The translations under genes and the position numbers were made by a program. The notes below the pieces were generated by a model. It searched no databases, was not told the origin of the DNA, and worked only from the letters and a program-made list of their open reading frames with translations. A DNA stretch of 44,175 nt from Bacteroides sp. 43_108 (GTDB taxonomy: Bacteria > Bacteroidota > Bacteroidia > Bacteroidales > Bacteroidaceae), in contig MNQS01000015.1 of NCBI GenBank assembly GCA_001915545.1, positions 1 to 44,175 on the forward strand, read 5' to 3'. Shown piece by piece: positions 17,011 to 24,613 of this stretch (position 1 is its first letter; every line of letters starts with the position of its first letter).

Positions 17011-17204
17011 ACGTTTTGCAGGTCTTCTGACTTACTCCGGCTTGCCTTGCCTTCCCATCCGTAAAAACATAGGACAGTGGCTTTGTGGGGTTTCGATAAG
17101 CAAACCTAAAAAACGGAGCTCACAGCAGCGGGACTGTTCGGGACTTTCACCCGATTCCCTTTTCATCCGAACCCTCGCTAAGGAAGATTGACGGAACAAA
17201 ACGT
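17011..17204 (-). ncRNA. Cobalamin riboswitch
   Basis: The minus strand shows the conserved core in order: AAAAGGGAATCGGGTG, AAGTCCCGAACAGTCCC, CCGCTGCTGTGAG, GCCACTG, and the 3' box AAGCCGGAGTAAGTCAG then AAGACCTGC. Closing stem P1 is formed by 17197-17204 with 17011-17018 (8 bp, perfect). It lies in the btuB leader. Only about 64 nt separate it from the start codon and no clear U-tract terminator is visible, so control of translation initiation is the likelier mode. Confidence 0.95.
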
Positions 17205-17250
17205 TGCAAAGATATATCTTTAATTTATAAAAGTACAATAATACATGACA

Positions 17251-17301
17251 TAAAATGGCGTCTGACAGATATAAAAATGTATATCTACAGACGCCATTTT
17301 A
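17251..17301 (-). terminator. Hairpin terminator after the lipoprotein gene
   Basis: A 14-bp perfect outer stem (17251-17264 with the arm ending at 17301) continues past a small bulge into a 7-bp inner stem. On the minus strand it follows the 17343 gene and ends in ATTTTATGTC. It also lies upstream of the cobalamin riboswitch, so it separates the two operons. Its core GGCGTCTG resembles the btu terminator. Confidence 0.8.
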
Positions 17302-17342
17302 TAATTATTATTTTTCAAAAACAAATTAGTCTTCAGTAATTA

Positions 17343-18131
17343 TCACCAACTGACTTCATTCTGCCTCCATCTTCCTATCGAATTAACGGAATAATACTCA
17401 ATTTCATAAATAGTCGGTTGATAGTTCTCACTATCAGTACTTTCTATTTTGACAGGCAAATTTTTTGATGGTTTTCCGAGGAAACCTGCATAAAGTGCAC
17501 AATCGAGTCCACATTCAAACCACCAATCCATTGAAGAAACAAAAGGTCCAAGTTCAACTCCAAGCAAGAATGGGGACATGCCGTAATAGTAGAAATCCGT
17601 ATCAGAACCATAGGTTATATACGACTTTGCATCATATTCCTGATCTTCTACATAAGTAAGATTGCCGTCTGTATACTTCATCCTCAGTATGTCACCATAA
17701 TTATCCATATAAATCAGATGGCCTTCACTGTCATAATTGAGTTTGATAAGTGAAGATTCTTCAGTATCATTTTGAATTATACGATAAGCAAAGCCGTTTT
17801 CTCCAAAAGCAAACGTATAAGTGAAAGTAAAATAAGGATCATAATAAACCAATACAGCACGATTGCTTTGAGGATAAGTAATTGTAGCTTTGGTTACAAG
17901 TATACTGTGACTGTTGCCATCTTCATCTGTTTCAGTTTCATATTTACTCATTTTAGTTACGAGTCCCTGTCCATTATACTCGTAAGCATATCCGTTCCTA
18001 AGCACTACGTTTTCAGCTTTAGGCGAACCGTCGCCGAAATCATCTCCTGCTTCATCCTTTTCGCATGCACTAAATCCTACAGTTATCAAAAAGAAAAAGG
18101 CAAAATACTTGATGAATGAATAATTTCTCAT
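17343..18131 (-). CDS. Putative lipoprotein, unknown function
   Basis: A 262-residue protein with an N-terminal signal peptide and lipobox GFSAC (Cys23), followed by EKDEAGDD, an acidic stretch compatible with surface export. The mature part shows short repeats such as YEYNGQGLVTKMS, LNYDSEGHLIYMDNYGD and MKYTDGNLTYVED, a pattern like DUF4595/YD-repeat lipoproteins of Bacteroidetes, so a beta-rich fold is likely. It begins 30 nt after the 18162 gene and the two probably form an operon that ends at the terminator at 17251-17301. No enzymatic motif was seen. Confidence 0.7.
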   Translation of the reverse strand: MRNYSFIKYFAFFFLITVGFSACEKDEAGDDFGDGSPKAENVVLRNGYAYEYNGQGLVTKMSKYETETDEDGNSHSILVTKATITYPQSNRAVLVYYDPYFTFTYTFAFGENGFAYRIIQNDTEESSLIKLNYDSEGHLIYMDNYGDILRMKYTDGNLTYVEDQEYDAKSYITYGSDTDFYYYGMSPFLLGVELGPFVSSMDWWFECGLDCALYAGFLGKPSKNLPVKIESTDSENYQPTIYEIEYYSVNSIGRWRQNEVSW

Positions 18132-18161
18132 AATACTAAAAATTTATTATAATTCTTTTTC

Positions 18162-18980
18162 TTACCAACGTAAACCTATGAAAATACGGAAAGTATTTGT
18201 CTTCATCTTCATACCTATACTTTCAAAAGGATCATGGAAAACTCCATCATCATCATAAACATCATCAGTCCTATCCATAGCCAAACCGTCATAACTGGTC
18301 TTTCCAGACCAACGGCTCTCAATACCTAGAGATATAATCTTATATGAAACAGTCAATCCTAAATTGAAAAATGTAGCATAATGACGATACGCATTATTAT
18401 TCTGAACCATCAAAGAATAAGATGGTGTAACATGAAAATAAACACATGCCTTAAGCTGATCCACAGGATTAATCGTTATAGAAGGACCGATACCCATACC
18501 GGCTTCCAACTGCATAATTCCCAAATCAATGTCCCCCTCATCATCATAATCTTCCGAATAACCGTCCGATGAATCAATGTTTGGATATTTTGCAAAGTTT
18601 ATATCAAAATAGTTCCAATCCAATCCGAATTTAATCATTCCCAACAAAGGCTTTTTATGCAAATAGTAAGTTCTACCATTTATCAAAGCAAAAGCCATAT
18701 CACTGTTCATCTTATCATAATCACTCTTAAAGCTTTGTATACCATAAGTAAAATAAATGTATTTTTTGCGCTTTTTCCACACCTTTTGATACATTTCTCC
18801 ATAAGTATCATCTGATGTTTCAAGACTGATGCTGTCGCCAGCTGTCATAACAGAATCGCTGTAAGCACTGATTTCGTTGTTAGAAACATCCACCGAATCT
18901 ACATTATACTCCTGTGCACTCACAGTAGAAAAAAACATCGCCATCAAAGCCAAACCAGCAATTATACGCTTGCTTTTCAT
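18162..18980 (-). CDS. Putative outer-membrane beta-rich protein, unknown function
   Basis: 272 residues with a clear signal peptide (about 1-22, ending STVSAQ). A Ser/Asp-rich linker follows (to about residue 60), then a basic patch KVWKKRKKYIY, and then alternating strands rich in Tyr and Gly (IYFTYGIQSF, GLDWNYFDINF, LGLTVSYKIISLGIESRW) ending in FRIFIGLRW. The terminal aromatic residue suggests an outer-membrane barrel of 8-10 strands. It precedes the 17343 lipoprotein gene, so the pair may act together at the outer membrane. I do not recognise the family. Confidence 0.65.
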   Translation of the reverse strand: MKSKRIIAGLALMAMFFSTVSAQEYNVDSVDVSNNEISAYSDSVMTAGDSISLETSDDTYGEMYQKVWKKRKKYIYFTYGIQSFKSDYDKMNSDMAFALINGRTYYLHKKPLLGMIKFGLDWNYFDINFAKYPNIDSSDGYSEDYDDEGDIDLGIMQLEAGMGIGPSITINPVDQLKACVYFHVTPSYSLMVQNNNAYRHYATFFNLGLTVSYKIISLGIESRWSGKTSYDGLAMDRTDDVYDDDGVFHDPFESIGMKMKTNTFRIFIGLRW

Positions 18981-19190
18981 AACTAAACAATTTGTTGTCT
19001 GTGCCGTCTTCGGTTCCTGAAACGGCTTTTTTGAAATTCACAATAAGGTGCGAAACCGCAATGCTCCCCACTAACAAATATGAGTGTAAAACTGTCTGCA
19101 GATAGTAACATCCGTCAATATGATAGTTTCAATAAACACTCAATGTAAGAAAACACTTCACCTCTTTTCCGTATTATCTCTATTTGCTGG

Positions 19191-19198
19191 CAAATGTA
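19191..19198 (-). promoter_or_regulatory. Possible -7 promoter box (TACATTTG)
   Basis: Matches the Bacteroidetes TAnnTTTG element exactly and lies between the ars terminator and the 18162 gene. The -33 element is not evident, so this is a weak call. Confidence 0.4.
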
Positions 19199-19246
19199 AG
19201 ATTTAATTCACAATTATTTCATTTTTCAATCTATAAATAATAAAAT

Positions 19247-19296
19247 ATGCAAACATTCATAGCTGTAAACACTAAACAAACAATGAATATTTGCAT
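19247..19296 (-). terminator. Terminator of the ars operon
   Basis: Arms 19247-19259 and 19284-19296 pair over 13 bp with one mismatch. On the minus strand a T-rich ATTTTATTATTTAT follows. It begins about 55 nt past the arsC stop. Confidence 0.65.
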
Positions 19297-19352
19297 ATAT
19301 ATAGAAATCGGTCATCATCAGAACGACCTATCCATCAATGAAAAACATATTA

Positions 19353-19778
19353 TTATCCTAAACTGCAGATTTCATTTTTATAGAAACCTTCAAAAGCAGT
19401 CTTGATTTCATCGCGTACACGTCTGAACTCATTGTAAACAAATTCTTCACTACCTGTCGCTTCAGATGGATCATCAAAACCTATATGCATTCTCTTGCCG
19501 ACTTTGCCATTGAAAACCGGACAATTCTTATCGGCATTGCTGCATACGGTAATTACATAATCCCATTCTTTGTCAATATATGTCTGAACATTGACAGGAA
19601 CGTGATTGCTTATGTCTACACCGGCTTCTTTCATCACCTCAACAGCCTTCGGATTGACCCGCTCAGCAGGTTCCGTTCCTCCAGAATATACCTCAAGAGA
19701 ATCGTCGAAAGATTTCAGAAACCCATGTGCCATCTGGCTTCGGCAGCTGTTGCCGGTACAAAGTATAAGAATTCTCAT
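19353..19778 (-). CDS. arsC: Arsenate reductase, thioredoxin-coupled type
   Basis: Cytoplasmic reductase of arsenate to arsenite in the low-molecular-weight phosphatase fold, 141 residues. The P-loop CTGNSCRSQ (CX5R) starts at Cys7. A second cysteine pair, ITVCSNADKNCPVF, matches the Cys82/Cys89 relay of the S. aureus-type enzyme, and the DDPSEATGSEE segment carries the acid Asp. It is the last gene of the ars operon, 12 nt after the permease gene. The small thioredoxin at 20869 could be its reductant; that is inference. Confidence 0.92.
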   Translation of the reverse strand: MRILILCTGNSCRSQMAHGFLKSFDDSLEVYSGGTEPAERVNPKAVEVMKEAGVDISNHVPVNVQTYIDKEWDYVITVCSNADKNCPVFNGKVGKRMHIGFDDPSEATGSEEFVYNEFRRVRDEIKTAFEGFYKNEICSLG

Positions 19779-19790
19779 AGCTTAAAAACT

Positions 19791-20759
19791 TTACAAGATA
19801 ATGTTGAACAAATATCCTGACAGGACAATAAAGACTGTTACTGTACCGAAAAATATTCCTATCAGCCTCCATGTCATAACTTTCTTCAGCAACGTAGCTT
19901 CAGGAAGAGAAAGTCCTACGACAGCCATCATGAAAGATATGGCCGTTCCCAACGGAATGCCTTTGGCCACAAACACCTCGATGACAGGAACGATGCCGGC
20001 TGCATTGGCATACATAGGTACTGCCAGAACAACAGACAAAGGTACGGCAAACCAATTGTCTTTCGACATGTATTGCTCGAAAAATCCTTCAGGAACAAAA
20101 CCGTGCATGAAAGCACCGATTCCTATACCTATCAATATGTATACAAGCACACCACGGACAATCTTCCATGCACCGCGTACAATGTCGGGAAGCCTGTCAA
20201 AGAATCCTGTACGGTCTCTCTCCCATGCATCCGACTGAACCGACGAATCAGCCTGAATCTGCTTGACCCAATCGCTCAGATATCCGTCGAGACGCATCTT
20301 GCCAAGAACAAAACCGCCTATAATACCAAGCAATATACCGCTGATCACATATATAAGCGTAACCTTCAGTCCGAAGGTTCCGAGGAACATGGCAACAGCA
20401 ACTTCATTGACAAGCGGAGAAGTAATGAGAAAAGCAAATGTGACACCCAAAGGTATGCCTCCTTTCACAAAACCTATGAACAGAGGAATGGATGAACACG
20501 AACAGAACGGTGTGATAGCACCGAACATAGATGCCAGCAAATATTGCAATCCGTACATCTTATGTGTCATAAGATAGTTGCGCAAACGTTCTATTGGGAA
20601 ATAGGCATTCACAATACCCATAAGCACACTTATGAAAAACAGCAGAAGAAGTATCTTTATAGAATCATAAAAGAAAAAATTAACTGCCGAACCAAGCTGC
20701 GTATCAGCACTAAGACCGAAAATACCGTACACAAGCCAATCTGCAAAATCCTGTATCAT
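19791..20759 (-). CDS. Permease of the ArsP / DUF318 type
   Basis: A 322-residue inner-membrane permease with about eight helices. The motif ITPFCSCSSIPLFIGF, with its CxC group, and ITSPLVNEVAV are hallmarks of this family; the repeat half has MYANAAGIVPV. Members export arsenicals, including methylated or aromatic forms (ArsP), though some are uncharacterised. Its place with arsC, arsF and arsG favours an arsenical substrate. It is preceded by a hairpin (20812-20846) that may lower its expression relative to the upstream genes. Confidence 0.85.
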   Translation of the reverse strand: MIQDFADWLVYGIFGLSADTQLGSAVNFFFYDSIKILLLLFFISVLMGIVNAYFPIERLRNYLMTHKMYGLQYLLASMFGAITPFCSCSSIPLFIGFVKGGIPLGVTFAFLITSPLVNEVAVAMFLGTFGLKVTLIYVISGILLGIIGGFVLGKMRLDGYLSDWVKQIQADSSVQSDAWERDRTGFFDRLPDIVRGAWKIVRGVLVYILIGIGIGAFMHGFVPEGFFEQYMSKDNWFAVPLSVVLAVPMYANAAGIVPVIEVFVAKGIPLGTAISFMMAVVGLSLPEATLLKKVMTWRLIGIFFGTVTVFIVLSGYLFNIIL

Positions 20760-20811
20760 AACAATGAAGAAAATAAAATTCGTAATAAGACGAACATTAA
20801 AAACATAAATA

Positions 20812-20846
20812 ACGGCGGAAAAGTATCCAGTGCTTATTTCCGCCGT
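20812..20846 (-). terminator. Internal hairpin of the ars operon
   Basis: Perfect 10-bp arms (20812-20821 and 20837-20846). On the minus strand TATTTATGTTTTTAAT follows. It sits in the 109-nt gap between the thioredoxin gene and the permease gene, so it may be a partial terminator or an mRNA-stability element. Confidence 0.55.
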
Positions 20847-20868
20847 ATATCAGTAGAAGAAAACAGCA

Positions 20869-21102
20869 TCAGATGCCAAGAAGTTTCTTTACTTCACTCT
20901 CTGTAGGCACCTGTCCTTTCATCTTGACAACGCCGTCTATGACAATTGCCGGAGTAGACATGATGTTGTACTTCATAATCTCCATTATGTCATCCACCTT
21001 CTCAACAACAGCATCAACATTGTTTTCCTTAACCACTTTTTCGATTACCTGATAAACAGACTTGCATCTGGCACAGCCAGAACCTAAAACCTTTATTTCC
21101 AT
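20869..21102 (-). CDS. Small thioredoxin family protein
   Basis: A 77-residue glutaredoxin-like/thioredoxin-like protein of the type often seen beside metal and arsenic permeases. The redox site is GCARCK (CxxC at Cys10 and Cys13), and the cis-Pro loop is STPAIVID. The predicted order is beta-alpha-beta-alpha-beta-beta-alpha, with no signal peptide. It may reduce ArsC or shuttle electrons to the ArsG-like membrane protein 32 nt upstream. Confidence 0.9.
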   Translation of the reverse strand: MEIKVLGSGCARCKSVYQVIEKVVKENNVDAVVEKVDDIMEIMKYNIMSTPAIVIDGVVKMKGQVPTESEVKKLLGI

Positions 21103-21134
21103 AATTACTTATAATTTGATTACGTATTATATTT

Positions 21135-21842
21135 TCAAAAAAACATTATACAACAATAGTATATACCTATGCCGACAAACAATATTCCGACAATAACCTT
21201 GAGCCATGCCTGAAACGTTTGTATCTTGCCGTATACACTTCCAATCTTGTTTACACTGAAAGCAAGCAGCCATGCAAACAGCAGGACCGGAAGAGCTGTA
21301 GCAACTGCAAACGCCACCGGAAGAAAATATCCGGCAGAAACAGTTGCAGACATCGGTATGAGCATACCGAAATAGAAAACTCCACTGGCCGGACAAAAGG
21401 CCAAAGCAAACAGAATGCCTATAAGCAAAGCTCCCCATCCACCTTTCTCAGCCAGCTTCTCTGCATTTCCGCTGAATCCGAATCGTTGCAGATTAAGCCT
21501 ATCGCCAACAAGCATGAACAATCCGATGAGTATGAGCAAAGGCCCTACAAATATTTCTCCAAGTGAAGCTATTGCCTTCTGTATATCGAACATGCTCGAT
21601 CCTTCACGTATGACAGCTATCAGCACAATGCCCAAGACAGTATAAGACAATATCCTGCCCAATGTATAAAGCAGTCCGTTGGCAAATATTCTCCTTCTGT
21701 CCGTTACATCCTTGCTCAGATAACCTATTGCAGCTATATTTGTAGCAAGCGGACATGGAGAAACAGCAGTCAGCAGTCCCAATATGAAAGCAGTCAGCAC
21801 AGGCATACTGCTGCTGTCAAGCAATGTCTGCAGATATTCCAT
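21135..21842 (-). CDS. arsG: ArsG-like membrane transporter (CcdA/DsbD-type fold)
   Basis: A 235-residue protein with about six helices. Each half carries a Pro/Cys motif at a helix start, AVSPCPLATN and FCPASGVFYFG, as in the CcdA/DsbD transmembrane domain. In arsenic clusters of Bacteroides this family is named ArsG, a putative aromatic aminobenzylarsenical efflux permease. A role as an electron conduit for the thioredoxins on either side is an equally plausible reading of the two Cys motifs. It begins 10 nt after arsF. Confidence 0.8.
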   Translation of the reverse strand: MEYLQTLLDSSSMPVLTAFILGLLTAVSPCPLATNIAAIGYLSKDVTDRRRIFANGLLYTLGRILSYTVLGIVLIAVIREGSSMFDIQKAIASLGEIFVGPLLILIGLFMLVGDRLNLQRFGFSGNAEKLAEKGGWGALLIGILFALAFCPASGVFYFGMLIPMSATVSAGYFLPVAFAVATALPVLLFAWLLAFSVNKIGSVYGKIQTFQAWLKVIVGILFVGIGIYYCCIMFF

Positions 21843-21852
21843 AACAAACTAT

Positions 21853-22296
21853 TCACTTCAACAACTGATCAATCTTCTTAATCAATCCTGACTTGAACAC
21901 ATCAGGTTTCTTTCTCGCATTGGAAAAGGCAAAATTCGTCATGTTCTCCTTTATTTCGCTTTTCTTTCCATGTTTTACAACAAACAATGAAGACCATGTC
22001 ACTTCGTACTTGTCTGCCAGTGCCTCATTTTCCTTTTTGCTTATGTCCACAGCTCTGAACTTCACCTTTCCCTTTTTCAACTCATCCGCATATTCTTTCT
22101 GCAAGACCTCTTTCGTATGCTTCTCAATCGCAATGCAGGTTGCACAACGCTGTTTGCCGTGAAAATAAAGAATCTCCACATAATCGTTCTGCTGTACACT
22201 AACGGCATCAGCAACAGTTGACCTTGCCACAGTCGATGCTGATGTAGCTGTAGTAAGAGTCATAAACGAAAACAATACTGCTAATAACTTTTTCAT
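21853..22296 (-). CDS. arsF: ArsF-like exported thioredoxin-fold protein
   Basis: A 147-residue protein. A signal peptide (about 1-20, ending ATSAS) is followed by a thioredoxin-like domain: EILYFHGKQRCATCIAIEK contains the CxxC, and EVTWSSLFVVKHGKK corresponds to the later strand pair. It belongs to the ArsF family that accompanies arsG in Bacteroidetes arsenic clusters; the ArsE partner is absent here. The start is the ATG at 22296; the TTG at 22308 would add four residues. It is the first gene of the operon, with operator-like palindromes upstream. Confidence 0.8.
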   Translation of the reverse strand: MKKLLAVLFSFMTLTTATSASTVARSTVADAVSVQQNDYVEILYFHGKQRCATCIAIEKHTKEVLQKEYADELKKGKVKFRAVDISKKENEALADKYEVTWSSLFVVKHGKKSEIKENMTNFAFSNARKKPDVFKSGLIKKIDQLLK

Positions 22297-22332
22297 ACGT
22301 TCAACCAACTAGGATATTTTACATAATAGTAA

Positions 22333-22350
22333 ATTCGTAAAAATACGAAT
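22333..22350. promoter_or_regulatory. Operator-like palindrome of the ars operon
   Basis: ATTCGTA and TACGAAT arms (7 bp, perfect) around AAAA, 37 nt upstream of the arsF start. Placement and size fit a dimeric repressor such as ArsR. The binding protein is not known from this window. Confidence 0.5.
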
Positions 22351-22450
22351 ATTGAATCCAAAAAAAAATTCTTTTCGCTGATGCATGTTATGAAAAAGCC
22401 GTGCACAAGCTATATTCATAAACACGTAGTAGGCTCAAAGAATATCTTTT

Positions 22451-22472
22451 ATTCGTTCGCAAAATTACGAAT
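22451..22472. promoter_or_regulatory. Second ATTCGT/ACGAAT palindrome
   Basis: Six-base arms identical to those of 22333-22350, with a 10-nt spacer. It could be a second operator or part of the promoter of the HTH/DUF2975 cluster's downstream region. Confidence 0.35.
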
Positions 22473-22610
22473 ATATATTTAAATAAAATACACATTTCAG
22501 TTATTTAACTAAATTATATAACAATAATTATTCGCATATATAAATTGATTCAACAGTCTTTTGAATATAAGTAAAGGCAAGCCCAATGTACTGCATCAAA
22601 AAAATTGCAG

Positions 22611-22662
22611 GCGCTCACAAACATAAATACGAGGGCCCGCAATTTTAATCGCGAGCCCTCGG
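22611..22662. repeat. 22-bp-period GCGCYC array, copy B (three cores)
   Basis: Cores GCGCTC at 22611, GGGCCC at 22633 and GCCCTC at 22655 keep exact 22-bp spacing, although two cores deviate. CGAGGGC (from 22630) can pair with GCCCTCG (ending 22661). It lies 46 bp past the stop of the HTH gene. Confidence 0.65.
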
Positions 22663-22707
22663 ACAGATTGAATCATTTATATTTGAAAAACTACATGAAA
22701 AAGCATA

Positions 22708-22917
22708 TCATTCTTCAGCCCTATATTCCAATATATCTCCAGGCTGGCAATCAAGTTCCTTGCATATTGCTTCGAGAGTGGAAAAACGTACAGCCTTGGC
22801 CTTGCCGGTCTTCAATATAGAAAGATTGGCAGGCGTAAGATCAATCTTCGCCGCCAAATCGCCCAAAGAGATTTTACGCTTTGCCATCATTACATCTAAG
22901 TTTACTATTATTGGCAT
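22708..22917 (-). CDS. Small HTH regulator (Cro/C1-type, YozG-like)
   Basis: A 69-residue DNA-binding protein made of little more than a helix-turn-helix: KISLGDLAAKIDLTPANLSI is the HTH, followed by LKTGKAKAVRFSTLEAICKE and the C-terminal LDCQPGDILEY, a set typical of YozG-type regulators. These are commonly found beside DUF2975 membrane proteins, as here (20 nt gap). A target could be the twin palindromes at 24597 and 24663, or an element elsewhere; this is inference. Confidence 0.9.
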   Translation of the reverse strand: MPIIVNLDVMMAKRKISLGDLAAKIDLTPANLSILKTGKAKAVRFSTLEAICKELDCQPGDILEYRAEE

Positions 22918-22937
22918 ATATATAAATTTTTAATCAT

Positions 22938-23378
22938 TCAAATTGTCAAGTCCTGCTCTTCTTTCAGCTTTACACCGATAGCAAATACTTCAGAAAATAT
23001 GTTTATGAAAACTCCTATCAAAAGATAAAACATATAAGTCTGACTGTCAGAATCTGACAGAGAATGCAATATTACCAAAATAATTCCTGTAAGCATAACC
23101 GTATATCCGAAGAACCGCAAAGGAAATATATTCTTCTTATCAAATATGTATCCTCGGTCCACATTTTTCAGAAAACGTACAATGGCAACGGCAGATATGG
23201 TGATGCATACGTACATAACAAGTAGAGTTATTATGCTTAAATCAACTTCGGCACCAGTAAATACAACTTTACCTATTTCGAGGCAGAATCGCAATATTCC
23301 GACAAACATACTTACGTATGCAACAGTAAGACTGCAAAACATAACCAGCTGTCTTTTCTGCTTTATCTTATTTTCCAT
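22938..23378 (-). CDS. DUF2975 family membrane protein (short paralogue)
   Basis: 146 residues with about four helices (roughly residues 12-34, 44-68, 85-105, 113-135). The C-terminal GVKLKEEQDLTI is the hallmark of DUF2975 and is shared almost exactly with the neighbour at 23425. The family has no known biochemical activity; because it so regularly accompanies a small HTH protein, a membrane-sensor or regulator-modulating role has some appeal, but it is a guess. Spacing to the neighbours is 46 and 20 nt. Confidence 0.85.
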   Translation of the reverse strand: MENKIKQKRQLVMFCSLTVAYVSMFVGILRFCLEIGKVVFTGAEVDLSIITLLVMYVCITISAVAIVRFLKNVDRGYIFDKKNIFPLRFFGYTVMLTGIILVILHSLSDSDSQTYMFYLLIGVFINIFSEVFAIGVKLKEEQDLTI

Positions 23379-23424
23379 AATCCATGGTGTTTTAAATTTA
23401 ATATCGTCTATTTACCGAACTGAA

Positions 23425-24066
23425 TCAAATAGTCAAATCCTGCTCTTCCTTCAGCTTTACTGCAAGAACAAAGATTTCTGTAAGGAATATCATGATAAAC
23501 ATATCTGTCCAATCAAACATTGTCAGGTCTTCAGCCAATTTCATGCCTTTAAACTCAAGCTGATTTTCGATACTCGTCAAGAATACATAACGATGAATCT
23601 CTTTAAAGAGTTTGAAGGTCATAAAGAAATATATAAATTTTCTGAGACGTGATGCATTTTTAGATGTAAGAACATTACCCTTGCAGATTGATATGTACAT
23701 CTTGATAAGACAGATAATTCCGTAAAGTCCCAATAAAGCAACTATTATTTCTACAATCCAGCAGATGTAATATGTAAAGTTGTCTACGTATATCTGCGTT
23801 GTCAGCTCGTTTATACGTGCAGGAACCTTATTGCCAAGATAGCTGTTGTATATACTGTCGCATATAGTATTATTGTTGTCTAATTCGACAACGTCTATGC
23901 CGTTCACGTAGCTTATCTTTCCACCGTCGAATTCCACATCAGTTACATCTCTCCAACCTGCGGAAGAACCGTGATAGCCATCAGAAAAACCTTTGTAGAA
24001 ATCCATGAATGTTAATATCAAGAACAGTGAAAAAAGAACTATTCCTAAAATCTTTATGTGTTTCAT
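23425..24066 (-). CDS. DUF2975 family membrane protein (long paralogue)
   Basis: 213 residues. A helix at about 7-25 is followed by an extracytoplasmic stretch of about 70 residues (SDGYHGSSAGWRDVTDVEFD and on), then helices near 95-122, 145-160 and 185-205, and the tail AVKLKEEQDLTI. The extra outer domain, absent from the neighbour at 22938, could sense something outside the membrane. It lies 80 nt downstream of the DUF3836 gene. Confidence 0.82.
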   Translation of the reverse strand: MKHIKILGIVLFSLFLILTFMDFYKGFSDGYHGSSAGWRDVTDVEFDGGKISYVNGIDVVELDNNNTICDSIYNSYLGNKVPARINELTTQIYVDNFTYYICWIVEIIVALLGLYGIICLIKMYISICKGNVLTSKNASRLRKFIYFFMTFKLFKEIHRYVFLTSIENQLEFKGMKLAEDLTMFDWTDMFIMIFLTEIFVLAVKLKEEQDLTI

Positions 24067-24090
24067 ATCGTATGTAAATTTTTATTATAT

Positions 24091-24129
24091 ATATGTACGT
24101 CAGTCACATCTGTTTTCTGACGTACATAT
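24091..24129 (-). other. Perfect hairpin between DUF3836 and DUF2975 genes
   Basis: 13-bp perfect arms (24091-24103 and 24117-24129). On the minus strand no U run follows (ATATAATAAAAATTT), so it may be a processing or stability element and transcription may read on from the DUF3836 gene into the DUF2975 genes. Confidence 0.6.
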
Positions 24130-24146
24130 TATATGCAGTTTGATGA

Positions 24147-24545
24147 TTATTTGTTGGCCGGCGTTGAAATAAGGAATGGGAATTTATCGGCATCATAGCT
24201 CTGCGACTTGCAGTTTGCAGAGAAAGTGCATTTTTTTTCGTCCCATGCAGCATAAGAGAGAATATTTGAAGTTTCACCATACTTTACAGTATATACGAAC
24301 GAAGGTTTCCAAGCCTTTGAACTGTTGTCCCACTTGTATGCTGTCTTTGCAAGAACTCTGCCTGCATTGTCGCTCACATATTCATACTTGTAATCCCCAT
24401 TAACCTGAGTTACGCAGTTGTATACCTTGTTCTGATGTGCTTCTATTTCAGATATGTTGTCTACTCCATTTGCATAAGATGATGCACAAGATGCTGCAAA
24501 CAATACTGCTGTTGAAAGAACTGATTTGAAGAATGCTGTTTTCAT
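24147..24545 (-). CDS. DUF3836 family secreted protein
   Basis: 132 residues with a signal peptide (about 1-25; LFAASCASSYA, where Cys20 could be a lipidation site but no good lipobox follows). The mature part has a two-strand repeat character (GDYKYEYVSDNAGRVLAKTA, YKWDNSSKAWKPSFVYTVKY) and two late Cys (KKCTFSANCKS) that may form a disulfide. DUF3836 is restricted to Bacteroidetes; function unknown. It has the clearest promoter in the window and is flanked by twin palindromes, so its expression is probably tightly controlled. Confidence 0.8.
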   Translation of the reverse strand: MKTAFFKSVLSTAVLFAASCASSYANGVDNISEIEAHQNKVYNCVTQVNGDYKYEYVSDNAGRVLAKTAYKWDNSSKAWKPSFVYTVKYGETSNILSYAAWDEKKCTFSANCKSQSYDADKFPFLISTPANK

Positions 24546-24596
24546 AAGTCTTTTATTTTTTAATGTTAGTACTTTTTTTGTTATTCATTATTTGTT

Positions 24597-24611
24597 TATC
24601 GTTTTTCGATA
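24597..24611. promoter_or_regulatory. Operator-like palindrome 1 (TATCG-TTTTT-CGATA)
   Basis: Perfect 5-bp arms around TTTTT. It begins 3 bp downstream of the -7 box of the DUF3836 promoter and covers the expected transcription start near 24608, as expected for a repressor site. Confidence 0.65.
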
Positions 24612-24613
24612 TG

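Larger units (their letters stand above)
18981..19352. other. Intergenic region after the ars operon
   Basis: 372 bp without a credible gene. It holds the ars terminator (19247-19296) and, on the minus strand, a perfect TACATTTG -7 box at 19191-19198 that could drive the 18162-17343 pair through a leader of about 200 nt. No TTG was found at the usual -33 distance. Confidence 0.5.
22297..22707. other. Regulatory intergenic region upstream of the ars operon
   Basis: 411 bp without a gene. It contains two ATTCGT/ACGAAT palindromes (22333-22350 and 22451-22472) and copy B of the 22-bp-period repeat (22611-22662). No arsR-type gene is present here. Confidence 0.6.
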
